Shown here: piece after piece, positions 1-7,735 of the stretch
Layout: each line of letters starts with the position of its first letter
Position numbering within the stretch: the first letter of the stretch is position 1
Origin: Anaerolineae bacterium
Lineage (GTDB): Bacteria; Chloroflexota; Anaerolineae; Aggregatilineales; Phototrophicaceae
DNA length: 64,000 nucleotides
Assembly: GCA_022823945.1 (NCBI GenBank)
Contig: JAJEBK010000003.1
Span: 1-64,000, forward strand
Direction of reading: 5' to 3'
Program-made: the position numbers and the translations under genes
Notes under the pieces: generated by a model
Told to the model about the DNA's origin: nothing
What the model saw: the letters and a program-made list of their open reading frames with translations, nothing else
Databases searched by the model: none

Positions 1-1
1 C

Positions 2-127
2 GAGGTAGTCTACAATCAGCTACGACCGCATAGCGCTCTAGGCTACAAGACGCCGGCAGAAACCGAGGCGCAGTGGCAGCAGCAAAACTCCCTCAAAGTT
101 TCTGAGATTTTGTGTCCAATAAAATAG
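2..127 (+). CDS. IS3-family transposase C-terminal end (partial at window edge)
   Basis: Reading from base 2, 41 codons run to a TAG at 125-127. The translation contains YNQLRPHSALGYKTPAE, the conserved end of the DDE integrase core of IS3-family (OrfB) transposases. The remainder lies outside the window, so it is not known whether the element is complete. The bases just past and around the stop (GTCCAATAAAATAGGACC) form an imperfect inverted repeat that could belong to the right terminus of the element; this is inference. The next gene begins about 180 bases away, after a family A repeat. Confidence 0.8.
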   Translation, partial: EVVYNQLRPHSALGYKTPAETEAQWQQQNSLKVSEILCPIK

Positions 128-137
128 GACCATTACA

Positions 138-248
138 CCCCATCCCCCGGCCCCTTCCTCCACAAGGAGGGAAGGGGAGCTAAGCAATCCGATATTTTTG
201 CAAAAAAGCCCCTCCCTCATTTTGGGGGAGGGGTTTGGGGTGGGGGTT
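138..248. repeat. Family A C/G-rich double-hairpin repeat, copy 1
   Basis: Two adjacent inverted repeats: CCCCTTCCTCC...GGAGGGAAGGGG near 151-178 and CCCCTCCCTC...GGGGGAGGGG near 209-233, ending TTTGGGGTGGGGG. Near-identical units recur at 14970, 20008, 33319, 37593, 55173 and, inverted, at 58110. It lies between the transposase remnant and the dehydratase gene. Confidence 0.85.
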
Positions 249-307
249 TTGCGCAGGCGCGCGCTTTGTGGTCAAATGCAGCCGACAGCTAACACAGGAT
301 CCACCAC

Positions 308-1501
308 ATGAGAATCGACCGTGTTCGCGCCATCCATGTCCGCGCGCAGTGGGATTATCACGAGCCTGTCGCCGAAGCCCACCTCGCCAGCCCAGCCGCC
401 ATCTATCCCGAGCTGGCGGGCAAAGTCAACTGGCCCGTCGACCCAGCTGGCGGACCGCCCTATGCAATCAAACGGCGCTTTCTGCTGATTGATACCGACC
501 AGGGCATAACGGGCGTCTGTGGCGCGCTCGGCGACGAAGACTGCGCCATCATCAAACGCACCTTTGCTGATCTGCTGATCGGCGAAGACCCGCATGCTGT
601 CGAGCGCATCTGGGACAAGATGTATCGCCATGCCATCCACGGCCGCAAAGGCGCTGCCATGATGGCGCTGAGCAAGGTCGACCTGGCTTTGTGGGATCTC
701 AAAGGCAAGCTGCTGGGCGCGCCGGTCTATCAACTGCTGGGCGGACCGACGCGCAGCAAAATCAAGGCATACGCGTCCATGCTGGGTTATTCGGTAGAGC
801 CCAGCAAGGTCATCGAGCGCACCCGACAGTTTGCCGCACAGGGTTTCACCGCCTTCAAGTGGTTTTTGCCGGGCGTGCCACACGATGGCGAAGCGGGCAT
901 TCGCCGCAACCTGGCTATCATCCGTGCCGCTCGCGAAGCCGCGGGACCAGATGCCGACCTCATGTTTGATGCCTGGAGCAGTTGGAATGTGCCTTTCACC
1001 CAGCGCATGATCGAGCAATCCGCCCCCTATCGCCCGACCTGGTTCGAAGAGCCGGTGCTGGCCGACCTCATCCCGCAATATGCCGAGCTGCGGCGCGGGG
1101 CGCGTGGCGTCTTCATCAGCGGCGGCGAGCATGAATATACGCGCTGGGGCATCAAGGCGCTGCTGGATGCGCAAGCCGTGCATATCTTGCAGCCCGATGT
1201 GACCTGGGCGGGCGGCCTCAGCGAAATGACCAAGATTTGCGCGCTGGCATCGGCTTATGCCATTCCTGTCATCCCGCACCATGGTGGCTGGGCATCCACG
1301 CATTTGATCGCCTCGCAAGCCATCGCCACCTGTCCCATGCAAGAATGGCTCTTCCTGGCAGGCCGACCCGACAATGTTTTTTACAAGCACAAGCTCGTGC
1401 CGGTCGATGGTCATATTCACCTGCCGAGCGCGCCCGGTCTCAGCATGGATATGGCAGACGGGCTGGATTTGCTGGAAGAAAGTGTGCTGGCTGGACGGTG
1501 A
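308..1501 (+). CDS. Enolase-superfamily sugar acid dehydratase (L-rhamnonate dehydratase-like)
   Basis: This 397-residue protein has the mandelate racemase/muconate lactonizing enzyme layout: an N-terminal capping domain (about 1-130) and a TIM barrel. Expected metal ligands are Asp221 (LMFDAWSS), Glu247 (WFEEPV) and Glu274 (SGGEHEY). Asp297 (QPDVTW) and His324 (IPHHGG) are spaced like the Asp-His base pair of RhmD, and PHDGEAGIR near 191 also resembles RhmD. Family members dehydrate aldonic acids such as L-rhamnonate to 2-keto-3-deoxy acids in the cytoplasm. The exact substrate cannot be read from sequence. The gene ends five bases before recJ. No strong ribosome site precedes the ATG, and family A repeat copy 1 ends 60 bases upstream. 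Confidence 0.85.
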   Translation: MRIDRVRAIHVRAQWDYHEPVAEAHLASPAAIYPELAGKVNWPVDPAGGPPYAIKRRFLLIDTDQGITGVCGALGDEDCAIIKRTFADLLIGEDPHAVERIWDKMYRHAIHGRKGAAMMALSKVDLALWDLKGKLLGAPVYQLLGGPTRSKIKAYASMLGYSVEPSKVIERTRQFAAQGFTAFKWFLPGVPHDGEAGIRRNLAIIRAAREAAGPDADLMFDAWSSWNVPFTQRMIEQSAPYRPTWFEEPVLADLIPQYAELRRGARGVFISGGEHEYTRWGIKALLDAQAVHILQPDVTWAGGLSEMTKICALASAYAIPVIPHHGGWASTHLIASQAIATCPMQEWLFLAGRPDNVFYKHKLVPVDGHIHLPSAPGLSMDMADGLDLLEESVLAGR

Positions 1502-1506
1502 CATCT

Positions 1507-3810
1507 TTGCCTCGCGCCTGGCAACTTCCTCCGCAAACCGAGCCGCCCCCTGCGCTCTTTTCGGCTATCGGCGGGCACCCGATCGTGTCCAGTCGGTTGA
1601 CGCGCCTGGACATCAGCGACCCTGTTGCCGCCCGACAATTCCTCGACCCCGCGCACTACAGTCCAACGCCTTCCAGGGACCTGCCCGATATCGAGCCGGC
1701 TGTGGCGCGCCTGCGACAAGCCATCCGCCTGCGACAGCGCATCCTGGTCTGGGGCGACTTTGATGTCGATGGACAGACCGCTTCCGCTTTGCTATGCGCG
1801 TCTCTCAGCCAGCTGGGCGCGCGCGTCACCGTGCACCTGCCCAACCGATTCCGCGAAGGGCATGGCATTCATCTGCCGACCCTGGAGCACCACTTGAAAA
1901 ACGGCTTTGACCTGCTGCTGACCTGCGATACGGGCGTTGACGCGCACGCTGCGGTCGAGCTGGCTGGGCAACAGGGCGTCGATACCATCATCACCGACCA
2001 TCATGCTTTGCCAGAGCGGCTGCCCGCGGCACTGGCTGTCGTCAATCCGCGCCGCCTGCCAGCCGGCCACCCTTTGCGAGATTTGCCCGGCGTCGGCGTA
2101 GCCTACAAGCTCATCCAGGCGTTGGAACCGGAAATCGCCGCCGCGCATGTCGATCTGGTCGCGCTGGGCATGGTCGCCGATGTCATGCCGCTGCTGGGCG
2201 AAAACCGCTACCTGCTACAACTCGGACTGGCGCAATTGCGATCTGCTCCGCGCATGGGCATCCGCGCCATCTTGCAACGCGCTCAAATTGAAGCCGCCGC
2301 GCTCAACGAGGGGCACATCGGTTTTGCTATCGCGCCCCGTTTGAACGCCCTGGGGCGGGTCGAAGACGCCAACCCGGCCATCGAGCTGCTGACCACCGAC
2401 GACTTCAGCCGCGCCACGAGTCTGGCGGGCAGCCTGGAAGACGCCAACGCCCGCCGGCGATTCTTGTCCAACCAGGTGTATGCCGCCGCCATCAGCCAGA
2501 TCGAAGCCGAACCGCATCTGCTGGAATATGCCGCGCTGGTCTTGCATCACCCCGAATGGCACAGTGGCGTCATCGGCATCGTGGCCAGTCGCCTGGTAGA
2601 AGAATTCGCCTTGCCCACCGTGCTGCTGTCTGCGCCCGCGGACGAGCTGGCGCGAGGCTCGGCGCGGTCGGTAGCCGGGCTGGATATCATGGCGGTGCTG
2701 CGACAGACGCAAAACCTGCTGCACACTTATGGCGGGCACAGCATGGCCGCCGGGATGAGCCTGCGCGCGCAAGCCATCAGCGACTTTCGACGCGCGCTTT
2801 CCAGAGCGGTGCGTGACCTGGGTGGCGCGCCAGCTGCTCCGCCTCTGCCCATCGACGGCTGCCTGGGCTTGCCCGAAATCACCTTTGGGCTGACGGATGA
2901 AATCGAAAGTCTGGCACCATTTGGCCCGGGCAACCCACCCATAACCCTGCTGACGCGCGGGCTAACTCTGGCCAGCCAGCGGGGCCTGGGGCGGCGCGGC
3001 GATCACCTGCAGCTGATCGTCGCCGACCAAGCCGACAACCGCCAACGGGTCATCTGGTGGCGCGGCGCGGGCAAGGCGCTGCCCAGCGGAGCCTTCGACC
3101 TGGCTTATACCTTGCGCAGCAGCCACTATCGGGGGCGGCGCGAAAACCTGGTCGAATGGCTGGACTGGCGCGAAAGCCCACGAACACCCCCCGAATTGCG
3201 ATCGGAACCACCCAGCCTGCTATCCATAGACTATAGATACAGTGCAAATGCCCGAGCCGATCTGGCGCGCGTTCGCGAGCAGTATCCCGCCGCGCAGGTC
3301 TGGGCAGAAGGCGCGCAAATGCCAGCTTGTGTTACGCGCTTACAGCTTGCGCCTGGCGAGACCTTGATCGTCTGGACGATACCGGCTGCGAGCGCGATCT
3401 GGCGGGCGGCTCTGGACACAGTCAATCCAGCGCGCTTGATCGTATTTGCGGCTCGCCCAGCCTGGGGACATCCCAATGCCTTTCTGACGCGCCTCTATGG
3501 CATGGCAAAATATGCGGTCGCCCAGCGAGATGGGGTTGCGGATGTGCAAGCGCTGGCGGCGGCGCTGGGGGGCCGGGCGCTGGCGGTGCAGGCTGGATTG
3601 CATTTGTTGCGCGCGCGGGGCTTGCTGGCGCATGACAGGGGGGCGGATGGCAAGCTGCGGCTGCGGATGATGCATGTAGGAGCGGATGAGAAGCTATGTG
3701 ACAAATGGCGGGCGCGCTTGAACCTGATCCTGCGCGAGACACGCGCCTACCGGGATTATTGGCGGCTGCATGCGCTGGAAGAGCTGACCGACAGCCAGCG
3801 AAAAGCCTGA
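1507..3810 (+). CDS. recJ: Single-stranded-DNA-specific exonuclease RecJ
   Basis: RecJ degrades single-stranded DNA 5' to 3' in recombination and mismatch repair. I start it at TTG 1507, five bases after the preceding stop, because RAWQLPPQ followed by a DPVAARQFL segment matches the usual RecJ N-terminus; a frame open further upstream would overlap the dehydratase. Seen in the 767 residues: DHH motif I GDFDVDG at 83-89, DTG at 141, TDHH at 163-166, the DHHA1 GGH at 409-411, and the OB-domain entry LAPFGPGNPP. After the OB domain comes a C-terminal extension of roughly 230 residues, longer than in E. coli RecJ. Motif I has Phe where Tyr is usual (DYDVDG). The start codon is less certain than the identity. 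Confidence 0.9.
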   Translation: MPRAWQLPPQTEPPPALFSAIGGHPIVSSRLTRLDISDPVAARQFLDPAHYSPTPSRDLPDIEPAVARLRQAIRLRQRILVWGDFDVDGQTASALLCASLSQLGARVTVHLPNRFREGHGIHLPTLEHHLKNGFDLLLTCDTGVDAHAAVELAGQQGVDTIITDHHALPERLPAALAVVNPRRLPAGHPLRDLPGVGVAYKLIQALEPEIAAAHVDLVALGMVADVMPLLGENRYLLQLGLAQLRSAPRMGIRAILQRAQIEAAALNEGHIGFAIAPRLNALGRVEDANPAIELLTTDDFSRATSLAGSLEDANARRRFLSNQVYAAAISQIEAEPHLLEYAALVLHHPEWHSGVIGIVASRLVEEFALPTVLLSAPADELARGSARSVAGLDIMAVLRQTQNLLHTYGGHSMAAGMSLRAQAISDFRRALSRAVRDLGGAPAAPPLPIDGCLGLPEITFGLTDEIESLAPFGPGNPPITLLTRGLTLASQRGLGRRGDHLQLIVADQADNRQRVIWWRGAGKALPSGAFDLAYTLRSSHYRGRRENLVEWLDWRESPRTPPELRSEPPSLLSIDYRYSANARADLARVREQYPAAQVWAEGAQMPACVTRLQLAPGETLIVWTIPAASAIWRAALDTVNPARLIVFAARPAWGHPNAFLTRLYGMAKYAVAQRDGVADVQALAAALGGRALAVQAGLHLLRARGLLAHDRGADGKLRLRMMHVGADEKLCDKWRARLNLILRETRAYRDYWRLHALEELTDSQRKA

Positions 3811-3870
3811 CAACCGAGGCGGGGGCGAACATGATACAATCCGCCGCAAACAGCCTGGGGGTTACCTGAT

Positions 3871-4629
3871 ATGTCTTTTGAGCAATCCGTATCCTGGTGG
3901 TGCTATGAGCGACGCGGCATAGATGAGAACGACTTGCTGCGCGAAATTAAAGCTATCGGATACAGCGCTGTCGAGCTAGTGCCACGCCACAAATTTTCGC
4001 TGGTCCGCGATCATGGCTTGCGCATCGCCGCCCATCAATTGCATGTGCCGCTGGAGCAGGGCATAAGCCACACAAAATACTGGAGCGATATTCAGCGCCA
4101 GGCGGACGAATCGTTGAAAATGGCGCAGGAATGGGATATCCCATTCCTCATTTGTTTCAGTGGCAATCGCGAGGGGCTGGATGACCAGCGCGGGGCAGAA
4201 AATGCCATCCGCCATCTCTCGCAACTGGCGAAGTCGGCTGAAAGCGCCGGCATCACCCTCATCCTGGAGCTGCTCAACAGCAAGGTCAATCATCCCGACT
4301 ACCAGTGCGACAAAACAGCCTGGGGCGTGCAGGTGGTATCGGCAGTGAACTCGCCGTGCGCGCGCCTGCTGTATGACATTTATCACATGCAAGTGATGGA
4401 AGGCGACATCATCCAGACCATACGCGACAATTATCAGTGGATTGATTATTACCATACGGCTGGCGTGCCCGGACGCAACGAAATTGATGATGCGCAGGAA
4501 CTCTATTATCCCGCCATCTGCCGCGCCATTGCCGAGACGGGCTTTACCGGGTATCTCGGGCAAGAATTTGTGCCGACCGGCGACTGGCGGTCCGCCCTGC
4601 GCGAGGCTTTCAAAATCTGCAGTGTGTGA
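3871..4629 (+). CDS. Hydroxypyruvate isomerase-like TIM-barrel protein
   Basis: A 252-residue soluble protein of the xylose-isomerase-like TIM-barrel superfamily, closest in pattern to hydroxypyruvate isomerases. Supporting motifs are ILELLNSKVNHPDYQCD around 130-150, which carries the expected catalytic Glu, LLYDIYHMQ with a metal-binding Asp-His pair, HTAGVPGRNEID, and GYLGQEFVP with a second Glu near the C-terminus. Hyi-type enzymes interconvert hydroxypyruvate and tartronate semialdehyde, but many relatives act on other ketoses. TGATACAAT (3832-3840) looks like an extended -10 element, so the gene may have its own promoter. Family is well supported; substrate is not. Confidence 0.8.
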   Translation: MSFEQSVSWWCYERRGIDENDLLREIKAIGYSAVELVPRHKFSLVRDHGLRIAAHQLHVPLEQGISHTKYWSDIQRQADESLKMAQEWDIPFLICFSGNREGLDDQRGAENAIRHLSQLAKSAESAGITLILELLNSKVNHPDYQCDKTAWGVQVVSAVNSPCARLLYDIYHMQVMEGDIIQTIRDNYQWIDYYHTAGVPGRNEIDDAQELYYPAICRAIAETGFTGYLGQEFVPTGDWRSALREAFKICSV

Positions 4630-4659
4630 GGGCGATTCAACAAAACCGATTTCTTGCGC

Positions 4660-5583
4660 TTAATACGAGCCACGATGCGGGAAGCGTCGCCAGATGCCAG
4701 CCGGTTTCTTGACCTCTTGCAGCAGCGCGATGCCCGCCACGATCACCGCCATGCCGATTAGCATGGGTTCGGTAAACTCCTCGTTGAGCACCGCGACTCC
4801 GCCCAAGCCCGCCACAATCGGGATGATGTACGATGCCATGACAGCCGCTGTCGCGCCGAATCGCTTGATATTGTAGAAAGACAGCATAAAGCCCAGAAAT
4901 GTGCCCACCAGTGCCGCATAGCCCAGCGCCATCACGCCCGCGCCATCTACCGCGCTTACATCATAGCCCACCGTCAGCAGCGACAGCGGCAGCATCACCA
5001 GCCCGGTCGTGAACATGCGGATGCTGCCCACATCCCAGGCGTCATAACCGCGCAGGTTTTTGCGCGCATATATCACCATCACCGAGGTGAAAGCCATGCC
5101 CGTGCCCACCAGCAGATAACCGATCGGTAGTGTCTGCTGGACATCGGGCAAGCCGTCTTCGCCACTCAACGCCAACAACAGCGCGCCGCCCAGCGCCAAG
5201 CCAACGCCCAATGCCTTGCGCCGCGTCAGCAGCTCGTCGGGCAAGACGAAATGCGCCAGGCAGATTGTCAGCGCCGGCCCGGTCGCCAGCAGCAGCGATG
5301 ACACGCCGCTGGATTGATATTGCAGGGACGAAATGACGCAGTACATAGGCACAGCCGTGCCAAACACGCCCAGCAAGCCCGCCCGCCACCACAAGGTCCG
5401 GTCGCGCGGCAATCGCTTGCCCGCCAGAAAATAGACGACAAGGCACAGCGCGCTGGCAAAGAGCATGCGCAAGGCGATGTAGGTTGAGGGATCGAATTGT
5501 CCGACGCTGAAGCGCGAGGCGACCAACGACGAGCCAAAAAATAAGCCCAGCAGCGCCACAAAAGGCAAGGCGGCGATTGTCAA
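4660..5583 (-). CDS. DMT-superfamily (EamA) transporter
   Basis: The 307-residue protein is almost entirely hydrophobic, with about ten predicted membrane helices in two homologous halves of the EamA type. The first half has FFGSSLVASRF and the second LVGTFLGFMLSFYNIKR followed by MASYIIPIVAGLGG, both typical of drug/metabolite transporters. Such proteins usually export amino acids, nucleotides or sugar derivatives across the inner membrane; the substrate is unknown here. It is convergent with the isomerase-like gene and ends 30 bases from it. Upstream on its strand lies the repeat-bearing gap 5584-5865. Confidence 0.85.
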   Translation of the reverse strand: MTIAALPFVALLGLFFGSSLVASRFSVGQFDPSTYIALRMLFASALCLVVYFLAGKRLPRDRTLWWRAGLLGVFGTAVPMYCVISSLQYQSSGVSSLLLATGPALTICLAHFVLPDELLTRRKALGVGLALGGALLLALSGEDGLPDVQQTLPIGYLLVGTGMAFTSVMVIYARKNLRGYDAWDVGSIRMFTTGLVMLPLSLLTVGYDVSAVDGAGVMALGYAALVGTFLGFMLSFYNIKRFGATAAVMASYIIPIVAGLGGVAVLNEEFTEPMLIGMAVIVAGIALLQEVKKPAGIWRRFPHRGSY

Positions 5584-5805
5584 GCGGTTTCCTTATGCAT
5601 GCGCAGCAGCGGGTAAGTCGGGCATTTTAGCACACATGCAAGTCCGTGTAAGTCTTGAAAAACTCGTTAACGCAGAGAAGACAGAGAGGGCTTGCCCGCT
5701 GCTGGTCTATCCCCCTCGGCCCCTTCGTATCAATGGGAGGAAGGTTTCGCCGGGTATTCGCATAGATATTGATATCCATTTGAGTGGCGATCTCGCCTGC
5801 CTCAG

Positions 5806-5849
5806 CTCCCCTCCTTGATGCTTCGGGGAGGGGTCGGGGGAGGGGTAGA
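5806..5849. repeat. Family A-like hairpin in gap 5584-5865
   Basis: CTCCCCTCC, a ten-base loop, then GGGGAGGGG and GGGGGAGGGG: a degenerate family A unit. The rest of the 282-base gap shows a trace of the family B pattern near 5662 (cgcagagaagacagagag) and no gene I can support. Confidence 0.65.
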
Positions 5850-5865
5850 CTGAGCCGCAGGCGAA

Positions 5866-6288
5866 TCACCCGTTCACCTGGAAAAGCTCGACCACTTCGC
5901 CGCCAGGACCCTCAAAAAAGGCGATGGTCACGGGCAAATGCCCCAACTGCACATCTTTCAACTCCACTGTCACTCTTCTGCCAGCCGCCCGCACCCGTTG
6001 CAAAGTTGCCGCGATATCGGTGCAGGCGAGCGCGAAATGAAAGACGATATTGCCCTTGGCGTCTCCGGCAAGCGTTTGCCCGGGCTGCGGCTCAAACAGC
6101 TCGAGGTGGCTGCCATCGCCGATATCCAGCAGACAGATGCGCCGTCCGCCGCCGTCCCATTCGACCGTCTGGCTCATGCCCAGCACATCAATGTAAAAGG
6201 CTTTTGACGCCTCATAATCGCGCGTCTGGATGGCGATGTGGTGGCTGCCCAAACCGGGCGCGAGCTGATTCTTCGTTCCCACTGGCAT
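5866..6288 (-). CDS. VOC-superfamily (glyoxalase/dioxygenase fold) protein
   Basis: I start this 140-residue protein at ATG 6288 because CGGAGGAAAC lies just upstream; a longer frame would run into the neighbouring gene. It has paired beta-alpha-beta-beta-beta modules of the vicinal oxygen chelate fold: SHHIAIQTRDYEASKAFY, then FHFALACTDI. The four expected metal ligands are His17, Glu63 (HLELFE), His84 (VFHFAL) and Glu134 (EVVELFQ), so it probably binds a divalent metal. Family members include glyoxalase I, methylmalonyl-CoA epimerase and ring-cleavage dioxygenases; this one cannot be assigned further. It lies 50 bases downstream of a solute-binding-protein gene on the same strand. Confidence 0.8.
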   Translation of the reverse strand: MPVGTKNQLAPGLGSHHIAIQTRDYEASKAFYIDVLGMSQTVEWDGGGRRICLLDIGDGSHLELFEPQPGQTLAGDAKGNIVFHFALACTDIAATLQRVRAAGRRVTVELKDVQLGHLPVTIAFFEGPGGEVVELFQVNG

Positions 6289-6338
6289 CTGTTTCCTCCG
6301 TATTGATCTTGGCGAAACTTGCGCAATCCGTTTTGTGT

Positions 6339-7373
6339 CTAGGCGTCTTCTGCCCGCGTATTCCACAGGTCGGCGCGCTCCATAAACACAGTCTGGTTGG
6401 CTGCCCAGCTTTCGAAGCCGATGCGCTGATTGTCGGTTAGCCAGTTGATCTTGTCATTCAGGCAAGCCAGCAAGTCGACCTCATCCACATCCAGGCTGAA
6501 GCCACCATATTCAACCGAGTCGTCCACCGCGCTTATCACCAGAGCGCCATCGGGATTGACAGCGGCTGTGCTGTTGCCGATCTGCCCGCGCGCGACCACA
6601 TCAATCCGCCCGTCTCGCAGAGCGGTTATAAGCTCGCTTTCTCCTGTATCGCCACCCATATAGATAACCTGGGGCATGCTGTCGTCGGGCGGCTCTATGC
6701 TGGTGCGCTGCGCCAGGCTGGCGGTTTCATGAGCTGGCGTGATGACAAAATCTGCGCTGCCATCGGCGATTAGGCTGCCTTGTGGAGTATGCACGCGCGC
6801 GCCCGCCGCCAGCACGCCATTGGCATCGACCAGCCCGGTCAACTCCAGCAGGCGGAATTCGCCCGTCGTGCCGACCAGAGCGCCAGCCCGCACCTGACTA
6901 CCGAGCGAGGCATAGCTGTCCAGGCTTTCGGCATCTTCTGCGCGGACCAGCAGCGACTGTTGGAAAGTTATGTGTCCGTCTGTGAAGGCGATCTGCTCTT
7001 CGCCATCGGCAGCATGACGCCGCGAGTCCAGAATGGTGATGCCGCCGCCCACCAGATCATAGTCGGCCGTGGCAGAGCGCAGCCAAACCTCATCCCAAAC
7101 CGTGATACCGTGACGCGCGAATGACAACCCGGCACCATTCATGGCTTCCAGCGCGCTGAGCAAATCGGCTTCGTAGCCCCGATGCGCGTCAAAATCGGGC
7201 GAATCGGGGTCGGCATCGGCGCTGTAGCTGATGGGATCAAAAAAAGCATAAAAGCCCACGCTGAGCGTGCGGTCGGCGCAGGCTGGACTGTCATCGTCAG
7301 CGGCGCTCGCCGGCAACCAAAGCAGAACGAGCGAGAGCAGCATCAGCAGCGAGAGCACCATCAGCATCTCCAT
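6339..7373 (-). CDS. Family-3 (amino-acid type) solute-binding protein
   Basis: This 344-residue protein starts with a hydrophobic signal segment ending near LPASAADDD, so it should be exported. The mature part resembles SBP_bac_3 proteins: LSVGFYAFFDPISY at the start, GYEADLLSALEAM, a VWDEVWLRSATADYDLVGGG segment, and FVITPAHETASLAQRT in the second lobe. Such proteins deliver polar amino acids to ABC permeases. No permease or ATPase is beside it, so it may serve a distant transporter or act as a sensor domain. There is no lipobox cysteine. The insertion of acidic residues (DADPDSPDFDAH near 55) is unusual. Confidence 0.65.
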   Translation of the reverse strand: MEMLMVLSLLMLLSLVLLWLPASAADDDSPACADRTLSVGFYAFFDPISYSADADPDSPDFDAHRGYEADLLSALEAMNGAGLSFARHGITVWDEVWLRSATADYDLVGGGITILDSRRHAADGEEQIAFTDGHITFQQSLLVRAEDAESLDSYASLGSQVRAGALVGTTGEFRLLELTGLVDANGVLAAGARVHTPQGSLIADGSADFVITPAHETASLAQRTSIEPPDDSMPQVIYMGGDTGESELITALRDGRIDVVARGQIGNSTAAVNPDGALVISAVDDSVEYGGFSLDVDEVDLLACLNDKINWLTDNQRIGFESWAANQTVFMERADLWNTRAEDA

Positions 7374-7508
7374 TTGGCATTCGCCGGACTATACCAGTTT
7401 TGACGATAAGATAAAACGATACCTTGCGCGCCAGCGCAGGGCAATCGCATCAAGTCTTTTTCGGCGCAGGTACACAAATAGCGCCAAGTAAGCCATGCGA
7501 AAAAGGAC

Positions 7509-7644
7509 GATGCTGCTCAATTTTGAGATCGGCAGGGCGATATTTGTATCGTCCACCATGCCGCCATTGTACATGTGGGCGACTCAAGAGTTGTCCCCCT
7601 ACGCGATTCCACTTGATTGTTGCAATACTTTTTTGGACTTACTG
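7509..7644. repeat. Composite dispersed element, copy 1 (MITE-like)
   Basis: Occupies most of the 362-base gap 7374-7735. It begins GATGCTGCTCAATTTTGAG, has a GGGCGATATTTGTATCGTCC palindrome, then GGGCGACTCAAGAGTTGTCC, and ends TTGCAATACTTTTTTGGACTTACTG. A second copy with the same order of blocks is at 36558-36692, and the central palindromes also recur at 58233-58311. No coding sequence is evident in the gap. Confidence 0.7.
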
Positions 7645-7735
7645 GAAAGATAATCTGGCGCGAGACGACAATTGAATTGAACCTTCCTGCGCTGGAATGA
7701 CTCTTTCTAGTGTAAGCCCAGAGACAGGAGCGCGT

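Noticed and set aside
138..248. CRISPR interpretation of the repeated C/G-rich units
   Set aside because: Copies are dispersed single units of about 100 bases, not short repeats with regular spacers in an array.
272..1504. 410-codon minus-strand open frame opposite the dehydratase gene
   Set aside because: It is fully antisense to a gene with clear enolase-superfamily active-site motifs, and its translation lacks any recognisable pattern. Long shadows are expected in GC-rich DNA.
1237..1506. Longer recJ start within the dehydratase gene
   Set aside because: The extra residues do not resemble a RecJ N-terminus, and the TTG at 1507 gives the expected start.
5627..5869. 80-codon minus-strand open frame
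   Set aside because: Most of it is translated family A repeat (PLPRPLPEASRRG), so it is not a convincing gene.
7389..7574. 61-codon minus-strand open frame
   Set aside because: It lies across the composite repeat, with no ribosome site and no protein-like features.
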